Shown here one piece after another: positions 6,118 through 15,006 of a DNA stretch of 64,000 bases; position 1 is the stretch's first letter, and each line of letters starts with the position of its first letter. The notes below the pieces were generated by a model, which saw nothing but the letters and a program-made list of their open reading frames with translations, did not search any database and was not told the origin of the DNA. Origin of the DNA: an uncultured Clostridia bacterium (GTDB lineage Bacteria > Bacillota > Clostridia > UBA1381); the NCBI GenBank assembly GCA_944390495.1, contig CALXQE010000032.1, forward strand, positions 1 to 64,000, read 5' to 3'. Made by a program: the position numbers and the translations under genes.

Positions 6118-7443
6118 TTACACCTCCGCTTGACCCGTTAAATCATACTCATCTGCATCAAGTATTTTTACTTTAATTATATCGCCTGGAGTGACTTCAT
6201 CTTCTGTTGCAAAATAAACTGTTCCGTCAACTTCGATACTGTCACCTCTGCTTCTGCCGTAAAACAGGAAATTATCCTCATCATAGCCCTCAACAAGAAC
6301 TTCTATTGTTTTTCCGAGTTTTGACTTGTTAAGTTCAAGGGATATTCCTTGCTGGAGCGTCATAAGTTTGTCAAGACGCTCATTTTTTATATCCTCGTCT
6401 ATTTGGTCCGGGAAAGAGGCAGCAGGTGTGTTTTCTTCCTGGGAGTAAGTGAATACACCCATTCTGTCAAAACGTACTTTTTTTATAAACTCATAAAGGT
6501 CGTTAAATTGAGCTTCTGTTTCACCAGGGAATCCTACAATTATTGATGTTCTGATAACGGCATCAGGCATTTTATCCCTTATTTTTTCAATTTTTTCGAG
6601 CATCTGTTCCTGAGTAGTACGTCTTGCCATACGCCTTAATATTTCGTTGTTACCGTGTTGTACGGGCATATCAATATAATTGCAAATTTTATCATATTTA
6701 GCCATTGTGTCAATAAGTCTGTCCGTAATGGCTTCCGGATAAAAGTAATGAACTCTTATCCATTTTATTTTTTCGATTTTTACCAGCTTCTCAAGCAGCT
6801 TGTCAAGGGTGTTTTCACCGTATATATCACTGCCGTAACGGGAAGTATCCTGTGCAATTAAGATAAGTTCCTTGACTCCGCTCTCTGCTAAACGCTGTGC
6901 TTCATCTACAATATCTTCAATCTTTCGGCTTCTGAAATGTCCTCTGATTTTAGGTATTGCACAGTAGGTGCAGTTATTGTCACAGCCATCGGCAATTTTT
7001 AGGTATGCCGTGTAAGGCGGTGTTGACAATATGCGAGGCAGACGTTCTTCAGGAGTTCTGTCCTTATGACCGCATATAACCGGTTTTTCACCTTCAAATG
7101 CACTTTTTATAACTTCCGCAATTTTGTCATAATCACCGGTGCCTACAATTGCATCAACTTCAGGCAATTCTATCAGTATGTCGTTTGCATAGCGTTCCGC
7201 AAGACAGCCTGTTGCTATAAGAAGTTTACATTTTTCATCTTTGTACTGTGCCATTTCAAGTATTGCGTTTATTGATTCCTGTTTAGCGGATTCAATAAAA
7301 CCGCAGGTGTTGACTATAATGACGTCAGCATCAGACGGGTCATAGGTAATGTTGTATCCGTCCTCTGCCAATATACCGAGCATTATTTCGGCATCTGTCT
7401 GATTTTTCGCACATCCAAGCGAAACAAGACCGATGTTTTTCAT
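6118..7443 (-). CDS. Ribosomal protein S12 methylthiotransferase
   Basis: 441 residues from the ATG at 7443, preceded by GGAGAG; an ATG five codons further upstream would overlap recX and has a poorer RBS. Order seen: N-terminal methylthiotransferase domain with cysteines in SLGCAKNQ, VNTCGF and ATGCLAE; radical-SAM domain with C-D-N-N-C-T-Y-C binding a second 4Fe-4S cluster; C-terminal TRAM domain (TIEVLVEGYDEDNFLFYGRS). It adds a methylthio group to the aspartate of ribosomal protein S12. The SLGCAKNQ start and the operon with pgsA favour RimO over the tRNA-modifying MiaB. Confidence 0.96.
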   Translation of the reverse strand: MKNIGLVSLGCAKNQTDAEIMLGILAEDGYNITYDPSDADVIIVNTCGFIESAKQESINAILEMAQYKDEKCKLLIATGCLAERYANDILIELPEVDAIVGTGDYDKIAEVIKSAFEGEKPVICGHKDRTPEERLPRILSTPPYTAYLKIADGCDNNCTYCAIPKIRGHFRSRKIEDIVDEAQRLAESGVKELILIAQDTSRYGSDIYGENTLDKLLEKLVKIEKIKWIRVHYFYPEAITDRLIDTMAKYDKICNYIDMPVQHGNNEILRRMARRTTQEQMLEKIEKIRDKMPDAVIRTSIIVGFPGETEAQFNDLYEFIKKVRFDRMGVFTYSQEENTPAASFPDQIDEDIKNERLDKLMTLQQGISLELNKSKLGKTIEVLVEGYDEDNFLFYGRSRGDSIEVDGTVYFATEDEVTPGDIIKVKILDADEYDLTGQAEV

Positions 7444-7447
7444 AATT

Positions 7448-7933
7448 TTACTCTCCATATTCTTGTTTAATATTATCTATACAATTTTTTATGTCGCTGA
7501 AATTATAACCGCGGTATAAAAAATATCGTATACATTTATCAACATTTTTTCTATCAAAGTCGCCTTTGAGCTTTTTTTCAACAAGTGGGAGAAGAACATC
7601 CTCCTCATCGTCCTCCAACTCTAAAACAGCCTCTTCTACAATATCTTGTGAAATTCCTTTGCTGTATAACTCTGATTTTATGCGTCTGATTCCATATTTT
7701 TTTAGGTTTTTAAGGTCACGAGCCTTTGCTTTGGCATATGAAACGTCGTTTACAAAGCCATACTCACGGCAAAATTCAAGAACTGTTTCTATATTTTCCT
7801 CATTTGCACCGGCTCTTTTAAGTTTGTCGGTAAGTTCCTTTTCGCTGTGTGAGCGAAATTCCAAAAGACGAAGTGCTTTTTCCTTTGTTTCCTCAAAGGT
7901 TAGTTCTCTGTTTTCTCTTTTTCTATATCTCAT
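7448..7933 (-). CDS. Regulatory protein RecX
   Basis: 161 residues made of repeated three-helix units (for example ALRLLEFRSHSEKELTDKL and KARDLKNLKKYGIRRIKSEL), the RecX fold. RecX binds RecA filaments and limits recombination and SOS activity. The gene overlaps the upstream HD-domain gene by four bases (ATGA) and ends close to the rimO start, so the genes are translationally coupled. recA itself is not in the window. Confidence 0.92.
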   Translation of the reverse strand: MRYRKRENRELTFEETKEKALRLLEFRSHSEKELTDKLKRAGANEENIETVLEFCREYGFVNDVSYAKAKARDLKNLKKYGIRRIKSELYSKGISQDIVEEAVLELEDDEEDVLLPLVEKKLKGDFDRKNVDKCIRYFLYRGYNFSDIKNCIDNIKQEYGE

Positions 7934-9117
7934 AATACAAAGTAATCAAATAATTTTCCGAAATTTATTCCGCCTGCTGTTTTGTTTTCGTAACGTTGTT
8001 TTAGATGTGTATATCCGCTTAACATCTGTTCTGATTTAATGCCGTATGATAGCGACATATATGCTTCTATATATGCAGATAAATGGTCACAGCAACGAAT
8101 AATCTGACCGTCTATTGGGTTAAAGCGGTCTTTATTGTAGTGTTCGTTTATAATATCTGAGGTAACAATCAATATTTCGTTATTGTCTATTACCTTTGAA
8201 TCGAATTCGTTTTGTGTATAATATTCAATTTGGCTGTGCCATGGTGGCGGTAAAAGGGGATATATAACCTCTTTCATTTGTTCATTCTCTATTTCACTTA
8301 TTATACTGTCAAGTCCTTTTACGCTGTTCTTTACGGGAGATACAATATCTCGTGTAAGAACCTCCGGAAGGTCGTGAAATAATCCGGCAAAGAAATTATT
8401 TTCAAGACGTTTTCTGCAAGGTGAATCAAGTTCCAGTGTCATAAAATATGACAGTATAGCCACAACTAACATATGTCCCATAACAAATGTTTGGGGCATT
8501 CTGACTGCCTTTGACCAACGCTGTTGATAACGCAGTTTTCCGATAAGTGAAAGAAACTGCTGAAGATACTCACTGCCTGCAAAATAACGAAATCCCGTAA
8601 ACGTATCACATGCGGCAAGACCCTGTGCCATTTCCTGCTTAACCTGTTCAATACCGAATGTTTCAGTATTCATTGGGTAAATAATTTTAAATTCCCAGTT
8701 GCTTGCGTGATAGTGGGCAGCCTTTAAAATTTGCTTTTCAAGTGCGGAATATTCCTTTTCACGAAAATATTTTTCCATTCTGTTAAAGAAATTACCGCCG
8801 ATACCTTCCATGTGTTCACTAAGTTCGGAAAGAACCCAGTTATCTATCTGATAACCTTTTTCTTCTACAAGCTTGTGGTATATAGGCGGCTTAATATCGG
8901 TAAGTACAATTCTATGGAAAAACTCAAATATACCGCCTTCAATGAGTTTTATCATATCCACGTTTTCACCTTCGCACTTTGCGAGTACATAGGCGTAAAA
9001 CATTTTATGTGCCTGCTTATCAAGCTCCGTAAAACCGGTCCATGGACGTATATGGTCATTCCAACGCTGTATAGATGCCGCCTCATATATAAGCGAGATA
9101 AGAGATTTTTTTATCAT
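7930..9117 (-). CDS. HD-domain phosphohydrolase-like protein
   Basis: 395 residues. The metal ligands of the HD superfamily are visible: an H in FVMGHMLVVAIL, the pair in GLFHDLPEVLTRD, and a later D in ILIVTSDIINEHY. The arrangement resembles YfbR-like nucleotidase-type HD proteins, but the N-terminal 190 residues are not a domain I can name. It is probably a cytoplasmic metal-dependent phosphohydrolase of a nucleotide or related molecule; the substrate is unknown. It starts 16 bases after ilvA and overlaps recX. Confidence 0.8.
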   Translation of the reverse strand: MIKKSLISLIYEAASIQRWNDHIRPWTGFTELDKQAHKMFYAYVLAKCEGENVDMIKLIEGGIFEFFHRIVLTDIKPPIYHKLVEEKGYQIDNWVLSELSEHMEGIGGNFFNRMEKYFREKEYSALEKQILKAAHYHASNWEFKIIYPMNTETFGIEQVKQEMAQGLAACDTFTGFRYFAGSEYLQQFLSLIGKLRYQQRWSKAVRMPQTFVMGHMLVVAILSYFMTLELDSPCRKRLENNFFAGLFHDLPEVLTRDIVSPVKNSVKGLDSIISEIENEQMKEVIYPLLPPPWHSQIEYYTQNEFDSKVIDNNEILIVTSDIINEHYNKDRFNPIDGQIIRCCDHLSAYIEAYMSLSYGIKSEQMLSGYTHLKQRYENKTAGGINFGKLFDYFVL

Positions 9118-9133
9118 TACTATATCTCCTGTA

Positions 9134-10342
9134 TTATTCCATTATAATATTGTAACCGTTCTTCTCTAAAAGTTTTATAACTCTTTCACCGTGTTCTTTT
9201 CCGCCGACTTCGCAGGCAATATGAATAATAGCCTCATTAGGGTCAAGTTCAGCACTTAATCTGTCGTGCTGTACCATTACTATATTTGCATTTGCTTCGG
9301 CAAGAATGTGTGAAAGGTGTTCCAAACTTCCCGGAATATCAAGTAACGTTGTACAGAATTTAAGCTTTCTCTCACGAGTAACAAGACCAAGCTCTATAAT
9401 TCTGTGAATGAAGCTAACGTCAATGTTACCGCCTGAAAGTACACATACAACCTTTTTACCTTTAACATCAATTTTATTGTTTAAAACTGCTGCTAAAGGA
9501 GTAGCACCTGAAGGTTCAACAACTTGTTTTGTACGTTCGAGAAGCAACAAAATTGCTTCTGAAATTTCTGCGTCTGAAACAGTTACCACATCGTCAGCAT
9601 ATTTGTTTATAATATTTATGGTGTTTTCGCCGGGTTCTTTAACAGCAATACCGTCTGCTATTGTACTTACGCTGTTTGAAACAACTCTCTTTTTCTGTTT
9701 AAATGATTCGTAAATTGCCGGTGCACCCTCAGCCTGTACACCTATTATTTTAACTCTTGGATTAATCTGCTTTATACATGCGGCAACACCTGAAAGAAGT
9801 CCGCCGCCGCCGGCAGGAACAATAACTATATCAACAGTAGGTAAGTCCTCAAGTATTTCTATACCGATTGTACCCTGACCTGCCATTACTTCAAAATCGT
9901 CAAATGGGTGAAGGAATGTTGCACCTTCTTTTTCCTGTATTTCAACAGCCTTGTTATATGCGTCGTCATAACAATCGCCGTGAAGAATAACCTTTGCACC
10001 GTAACCTTCGGTAGCTGACACCTTTGCAATAGGTGTAGATTTCGGCATTACAATTGTAGCTGGAATATTATGCACGTGTGAAGCATAGGCAACGCCCTGT
10101 GCATGGTTTCCGGCTGATGACGCAACTGCTGAAGTTATCTCGCCTCTTTCAACGAGTGCAGCAATTTTGTTTGATGCACCTCTTATTTTAAAAGAACCTG
10201 TTTTCTGCTGGTTCTCAAATTTCAAATATATTTCCCCGCCTGTCATGTTAGAGAATGTTTTTGATGATTCTATTTTAGTTCTGTGAATTGTAGGTTCAAG
10301 CCTTTTGGCGGCAAGTTCTATTTCTTTTAATTCCAAATCCAT
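9134..10342 (-). CDS. Threonine ammonia-lyase
   Basis: 402 residues. The PLP lysine is K52 in GSFKIRG, the substrate loop SSAGNHAQGVAYAS and the phosphate-binding PAGGGGLLSG are intact. A C-terminal ACT domain (about 330-402, starting LKFCTTLLDIPGSLEHL) indicates allosteric control. It deaminates threonine to 2-oxobutanoate for isoleucine synthesis or for catabolism. A single ACT-like domain and ~400 residues match the shorter form also called TdcB. It leads the minus-strand operon; the 5' leader is only about 45 bases and shows no T-box. Confidence 0.94.
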   Translation of the reverse strand: MDLELKEIELAAKRLEPTIHRTKIESSKTFSNMTGGEIYLKFENQQKTGSFKIRGASNKIAALVERGEITSAVASSAGNHAQGVAYASHVHNIPATIVMPKSTPIAKVSATEGYGAKVILHGDCYDDAYNKAVEIQEKEGATFLHPFDDFEVMAGQGTIGIEILEDLPTVDIVIVPAGGGGLLSGVAACIKQINPRVKIIGVQAEGAPAIYESFKQKKRVVSNSVSTIADGIAVKEPGENTINIINKYADDVVTVSDAEISEAILLLLERTKQVVEPSGATPLAAVLNNKIDVKGKKVVCVLSGGNIDVSFIHRIIELGLVTRERKLKFCTTLLDIPGSLEHLSHILAEANANIVMVQHDRLSAELDPNEAIIHIACEVGGKEHGERVIKLLEKNGYNIIME

Positions 10343-10391
10343 TATGCTGCAAATCCTTTCATATAAAAATGATTATTATTCTTATCTTACA

Positions 10392-10420
10392 ATTATACTC
10401 CAAAATATACGATTTTTCAA
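10392..10420 (-). promoter_or_regulatory. Promoter of the ilvA operon
   Basis: Minus strand TTGAAA (10415-10420), 17-bp spacer, TATAAT (10392-10397). It probably serves ilvA through hisIE, since no other good promoter or terminator interrupts that run. Confidence 0.8.
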
Positions 10421-10448
10421 TAGCTATATCGTAATTAGTTTAAAACCC

Positions 10449-10477
10449 TTGCAAAATAATGGTTAAAGTGATATATT
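10449..10477 (+). promoter_or_regulatory. Promoter of the GH26-like lipoprotein gene
   Basis: TTGCAA at 10449-10454, 17-bp spacer, TATATT at 10472-10477; the gene starts at 10500 behind AAAGGAGGATG. Confidence 0.7.
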
Positions 10478-10499
10478 TACAGTGAAAGGAGGATGAAAT

Positions 10500-12335
10500 A
10501 TGAAGAAATGGATTGTTACTGCTTTTGCAGCGTTATTTTTGTTATGTGGATGCAGTAACGGGAACCCTGTAACAAAAGTTAAGCTGCCACCGCCGACGGC
10601 ACGTCCGTCTGTAGAAGTCTACGGTACAGATGTATCTGTGACAGTGGACGGAATTTCAGTAGAAGCGGTCAAAATAGATGGGGAAGTGGCAGTAGCACTT
10701 GAGGATTTATCTTTTTGTGATTTTGAGAAAAGAGAAACAAGAGAAGATGAAACCTTTGATATGGTGGGCGGATACAGCGGTAATTACATAGAAAATACGG
10801 TAACAAACCAATCGCCTGAGGGTGAATTCTTGGGTAATTCAATATCCAGCAGCGATATAACAAGAGTGAACGGCATTAAAATAGAAAACGACCTTTATAA
10901 CGGAAAACATTATGCTTCTGTAAACGACCTTTGTGATATGACAGATGAATATAATAAGGAATGGGGATATTCCGACTACAATATGAGAATGACAGTAAAT
11001 AATGGAAATATAGAAATAGAATGTTTTCGTTTCCCGCCGGTAGATATGGCAAAAAATTTAGAAAATGCCGAGTCACTTGTGACAAATGCAGAATTTGAAC
11101 TTTATACAAAGGGCAGCGTGGACGAAACGGTCCATTTTGGAGGTAAATTTGAACCTGAAACAGGTGTTTTCGCCGGAATTAACGGTGACGGCAATGGTGA
11201 CGGTACGGACGAAAATCCTCCTATATTCAATCATGATTTTGGATGCTATTCAAATTATATTGAATTTGATTATATGCAGGATGATTTGTTTATGCCTAAC
11301 AGAAAAATTGTTCCGAAGAAGGATTGCGTTATGCTTGTACCTTGGAATACAACAGATATTACTCTTGCATTTGATCCGCAATATGAAGATTATATAAGAC
11401 AAACACTTGATAATCTTAAAAAATATGAAAAACCTGTAATAGTGCGTTATGCATGTGAAATGAATATAGGTGATTTGGGGCTTTCACCATCAGCATACGT
11501 TAAAGCATTTCGTCATATAGCGGATATTGTTCATGAATACGGTTTTGCGGTTATGTGGTCACCTAATGATGTAAGTTCTCTTAATCAAGAATATTCGTGG
11601 TACTATCCGGGAGATGAATATGTAGATTGGGTAGGTATTTCAAGTTTTATAAGAAAGGATTTTATGAACAAAGTGCCTACATCGAGAGAGGAGGCTATTT
11701 TATTTAATTGCGGTGATTATGCTTACCATACAAACTCAATAAAGTATATTTTGCAGTTTATGGAGGAAAATGGTATTAATAAACCTGTTGCTATAAGCGA
11801 AGGCGGTATAATTTCTAAAGCAGAGTACGAGGGTGCACCGGAGGATTATACAAAATGGGCGTATGACAGACTTGGAAATATGTATTGGTACTTGCCTATG
11901 TGTTATCCACAGGTTAAAATGATAAATTATTTTAACCATACTACACCGGGAGCGGTCATAGGTTATTATTTGGGAGATAGACCTGATTATGTACCGATTA
12001 TTGATAATGCGCTTAAAAACGGACCGTATCTTTTAAGCGGCTCGGATAGCGTAGATTTCACTTTTGTTAAAGCAAAGGACAGAGAATATAAAGAAAGTAA
12101 TATTCCTCTTTACTGTTATGTGTATCTTCCTGAAGAAGAGGTAGTAAGTGTTACATACATTATAGACGGTCAAGAAATAGCTAATTTGACGGAAATACCG
12201 TTTAACTACAATCTTGATACATCATCTTTTACAGAGGGTGTACATAATTTAACGGTAAAGATACAGGGAAGCAAAAATGAATATATTAATGAATATGTAA
12301 TTACAAAAACAGACGGAACTATAACAATACAATAA
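10500..12335 (+). CDS. GH26-like glycoside hydrolase lipoprotein
   Basis: 611 residues. The signal peptide ends in the lipobox LLCGC, so it is membrane-anchored outside the cell. Residues about 35-180 look like a copper-amine-oxidase-N-type or similar beta domain. The hydrolase region contains E320 in YACEMNIGD (candidate acid/base), the strand VMWSPNDVSSL, YYPGDEYVDWVGISSF, and E434 in AISEGGI (candidate nucleophile). This is the GH26 mannanase-type layout. An Ig-like domain (about 530-611, VVSVTYIIDGQEI) ends the protein. The same domain pair occurs in the SLH-anchored protein at 40282. The substrate is not evident; mannan or another beta-glycan is likely. Confidence 0.8.
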   Translation: MKKWIVTAFAALFLLCGCSNGNPVTKVKLPPPTARPSVEVYGTDVSVTVDGISVEAVKIDGEVAVALEDLSFCDFEKRETREDETFDMVGGYSGNYIENTVTNQSPEGEFLGNSISSSDITRVNGIKIENDLYNGKHYASVNDLCDMTDEYNKEWGYSDYNMRMTVNNGNIEIECFRFPPVDMAKNLENAESLVTNAEFELYTKGSVDETVHFGGKFEPETGVFAGINGDGNGDGTDENPPIFNHDFGCYSNYIEFDYMQDDLFMPNRKIVPKKDCVMLVPWNTTDITLAFDPQYEDYIRQTLDNLKKYEKPVIVRYACEMNIGDLGLSPSAYVKAFRHIADIVHEYGFAVMWSPNDVSSLNQEYSWYYPGDEYVDWVGISSFIRKDFMNKVPTSREEAILFNCGDYAYHTNSIKYILQFMEENGINKPVAISEGGIISKAEYEGAPEDYTKWAYDRLGNMYWYLPMCYPQVKMINYFNHTTPGAVIGYYLGDRPDYVPIIDNALKNGPYLLSGSDSVDFTFVKAKDREYKESNIPLYCYVYLPEEEVVSVTYIIDGQEIANLTEIPFNYNLDTSSFTEGVHNLTVKIQGSKNEYINEYVITKTDGTITIQ

Positions 12336-12337
12336 TA

Positions 12338-12376
12338 AAAACCTCACTTTGCAGATTTATCTGTAAAGTGAGGTTT
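12338..12376. terminator. Bidirectional terminator
   Basis: AAAACCTCACTTT...AAAGTGAGGTTTT forms a long stem with TTTA at the apex and A/T runs on both sides, between the lipoprotein gene and the convergent MATE gene. Confidence 0.88.
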
Positions 12377-12382
12377 TGTGTT

Positions 12383-13729
12383 TTATACTAATCTTTTTCC
12401 CTTCCATTTGCCGGAATAGTATCTTATTACAGGCACAGACGCGCCCATTACCCAAGATAGTGGAGTTGCAATCCAAATTCCCGTAGAGCCGAAAGGTGAT
12501 ACGAGAATATATGCAAAAATAATTCTTCCCACAAGTTCAAGTACACCGGCTATTGCAGATGTGTTAACATCACCGGCACCACGCAGTACGTTAAGATAGC
12601 TACGCATTACAGCAGCCACCATATACGCAACACATACTATTGTAAGATATTTACTTCCTATTGTAATTGCTTCAGCTGCCTTAGAGGAGTCAAGAAACAG
12701 TCCAAGAAGCTGATAACGGAAAACAACTATTACAACAGCAAGAACTGCACAAATAGCTATAAGTGACAAAAGTGTGTGATAAAGTCCTTTTTTTATTCTG
12801 TCTAAATTTCCGGCACCCATGTTTTGACCGGCAAATACAGATAATGATGTACCGATGGAAACAATAGGAGCTATGGCGATAGAATCTATTTTTGTTGCAG
12901 AGGTATAAGCCGCCATTGTCATAGGACCGCATGAATTTACAAGACGCTGTACACTCATTGTACCAAGTGCTATTAGACAGCTTTCAAGTGCAGCAGGAAT
13001 ACCGGTCTGGAATATTTTTTTAATTGCTCTTTTGGTGGTTCTGAAAGTTATTCCATCAAGGTTTAGCTGCTGGCGGCGGATAACAATATATATAATACAA
13101 TAAATGGCACTTACGATTTGAGCTATACCTGTTGCTATTGCAGCTCCTGCTACACCCCAATTAAATACTACTACAAATAGTAAATCAAGGCCAACATTTA
13201 ATAGTGAAGCAAGTATTAAAGAGCAAAGGGGCGTACGGCTGTCACCAAGACTTCTAAGAATTGCACTTGCAGTATTATATAGAGCAGTACCTATTGTAAA
13301 TGCAAATACAATGTCGGCGTATTTTACAGCTTCATCAAGGACATTTGTTGGTGTACTTAAAAGTATAAGCAAAGGACGTACGGTAATCATACCTGCAAAT
13401 GTTGTAACAACAGATAAAATTAAAACTATGTACACAAGTGCAGTTACCGTTCTTCGCATTTCCTTAAAATTACGTGATCCGAAACACTGTGAAATTATTA
13501 TTCCGGCACCGCTTGTAAGTCCCATCATAAGACATATCATTACATAGATAATTGTACCGGTTGAACCAACAGCCGCCAGAGACTCGGCACCGACAAATTT
13601 ACCAACTACTGCGGCGTCTACAAAGTTATAAACCTGCTGAAAAATATTGCCTATAAGCATTGGTACAGAAAATGAAAGTATCAGTTTTAAAGGACTCCCT
13701 TTTGTCATATCGCAAACCATAAAACTCAC
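12383..13729 (-). CDS. MATE family efflux transporter
   Basis: 448 residues with about twelve hydrophobic segments, the usual size. The N-terminal stretch SVPMLIGNIFQQVYNFVDAA and the internal repeat FQTGIPAALESCLIALGTM show the two-fold MatE pseudo-repeat. These proteins export cationic drugs or metabolites in exchange for sodium or protons; the substrate cannot be deduced. RBS AAGGGGTG precedes the ATG. It is a single-gene unit facing away from the glycosyltransferase gene at 13861. Confidence 0.93.
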   Translation of the reverse strand: MSFMVCDMTKGSPLKLILSFSVPMLIGNIFQQVYNFVDAAVVGKFVGAESLAAVGSTGTIIYVMICLMMGLTSGAGIIISQCFGSRNFKEMRRTVTALVYIVLILSVVTTFAGMITVRPLLILLSTPTNVLDEAVKYADIVFAFTIGTALYNTASAILRSLGDSRTPLCSLILASLLNVGLDLLFVVVFNWGVAGAAIATGIAQIVSAIYCIIYIVIRRQQLNLDGITFRTTKRAIKKIFQTGIPAALESCLIALGTMSVQRLVNSCGPMTMAAYTSATKIDSIAIAPIVSIGTSLSVFAGQNMGAGNLDRIKKGLYHTLLSLIAICAVLAVVIVVFRYQLLGLFLDSSKAAEAITIGSKYLTIVCVAYMVAAVMRSYLNVLRGAGDVNTSAIAGVLELVGRIIFAYILVSPFGSTGIWIATPLSWVMGASVPVIRYYSGKWKGKRLV

Positions 13730-13784
13730 CCCTTTTTTTATTCAAACAGCATTATAGACTATAAAAATCATAAAGTCAATATGG

Positions 13785-13813
13785 TTGAAATTTTTATTTT
13801 GATTTGTTATAAT
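13785..13813 (+). promoter_or_regulatory. Promoter of the glycolipid synthase gene
   Basis: TTGAAA at 13785-13790, 17-bp spacer, TATAAT at 13808-13813, about 45 bases before the GTG start. Confidence 0.8.
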
Positions 13814-13860
13814 ATTTGTACATGGGGTATAAATTGTTTACATTATAAGAGAGGTTAATT

Positions 13861-15006
13861 GTGAAAGTATTATTATTATCTGTTAAAGCAGGATACGGAC
13901 ATCATTCGACAGCAAAAGCAATAATGGAATACTTTGAAGAAAAGGGTCATGAATGTTGTATGCTCGATATATTTGAATATATAAATCATAGACTTGGTTC
14001 ATCAATACAGGACGGATATCTTATGTCTACAAAGTACATACCTAAAACGTACGGAAAGGCATACGGAATGTTGTCCAAAAAGGATGAACCTTACGACAGA
14101 CATTCTCTGTTATCTATCTTTTCAAGGTTTGTTTCAATTAAGCTTGAAAAGTTTGTATCTGAATATAATCCGGACATTATAATAGGAACGCATAGTTATG
14201 CAGGGGTATGTATAAGCATACTTGCAGATAATGCGGTTATAGATTGCCCATCCTTTGGTATAGTTACTGATTTTACGGTACATCCTTTTTGGGAAAGTAC
14301 ATTTCTTGACTATTATGTAATCCCTGATAACATGCTGTCTTTTGAGATGCAGAAAAAAGGTATTGCACCAAAAAAACTTCTTCCCTTTGGTATACCTGTC
14401 AGGAAAAAGTTTTCCGAAAAAATCGACAAGAAACAAGCAAGGAAAATGCTTGGTATAGATGATATTCCGACAGTTCTTGTGATGATGGGTTCAATGGGAT
14501 ACGGTAATATAAAGAACGCATTAAATGAGATAGAGGGGTGCAGTCATAATTTCCAGACTTTGTGTGTATGCGGTTCAAATAAAAAGGTAAAGGCAGCAGT
14601 TGATGAACAGGAGTGGACAAGACCAGTATATTCTTACGGCTTTGTGGACAATGTAGATGTTATGATGGATGCGGCTGACTTTATAATAACAAAACCGGGA
14701 GGGCTTACCACTTCAGAGGCATTGGCAAAAGGATTGCCGCTAATAACAATGAATCCGATACCCGGTCAGGAGGACAGAAATTTAAGCTTTCTTGTTAATA
14801 ATGGTGCGGCTGTAATGGTAAATGAAAATTTTTCTGTGTCTGAAGCTTTTAATATTATGTTTAACAACGATTGGAGAATGGAGCTTATGCTTGAAAGTGT
14901 GAAGCACTTAGGTAAGCCGGATTCTATGAAAAATCTTTATGATTTTATAGCTGAAAATTGCTTTGCGAAGGGTACATCAATAGAAAATTCTTTGCCGGTT
15001 AAATAA
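13861..15006 (+). CDS. Diacylglycerol glycosyltransferase (MGDG-synthase/UgtP family)
   Basis: 381 residues, GTG start behind AGAGAGG. The N-terminal KAGYGHHSTAKAI is the lipid-acceptor motif of MGDG-synthase-like enzymes; the C-terminal glycosyltransferase-28 lobe contains ITKPGGLTTSEALAKGLP, the UDP-sugar site. Such enzymes place glucose or galactose on diacylglycerol at the membrane, giving glycolipids that may anchor lipoteichoic acid. The last 70 bases overlap, antisense, the 3' end of the pseudouridine synthase gene. Confidence 0.88.
   Translation: MKVLLLSVKAGYGHHSTAKAIMEYFEEKGHECCMLDIFEYINHRLGSSIQDGYLMSTKYIPKTYGKAYGMLSKKDEPYDRHSLLSIFSRFVSIKLEKFVSEYNPDIIIGTHSYAGVCISILADNAVIDCPSFGIVTDFTVHPFWESTFLDYYVIPDNMLSFEMQKKGIAPKKLLPFGIPVRKKFSEKIDKKQARKMLGIDDIPTVLVMMGSMGYGNIKNALNEIEGCSHNFQTLCVCGSNKKVKAAVDEQEWTRPVYSYGFVDNVDVMMDAADFIITKPGGLTTSEALAKGLPLITMNPIPGQEDRNLSFLVNNGAAVMVNENFSVSEAFNIMFNNDWRMELMLESVKHLGKPDSMKNLYDFIAENCFAKGTSIENSLPVK

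Noticed and set aside
7566-8039. Plus-strand frame over recX
   Set aside because: Its Ser/Phe-rich product is the reverse shadow of recX, whose start and stop are coupled to its neighbours.
10343-10499. T-box or riboswitch in front of ilvA
   Set aside because: The predicted leader is only about 45 bases, with no T-box sequence or terminator-antiterminator pair.
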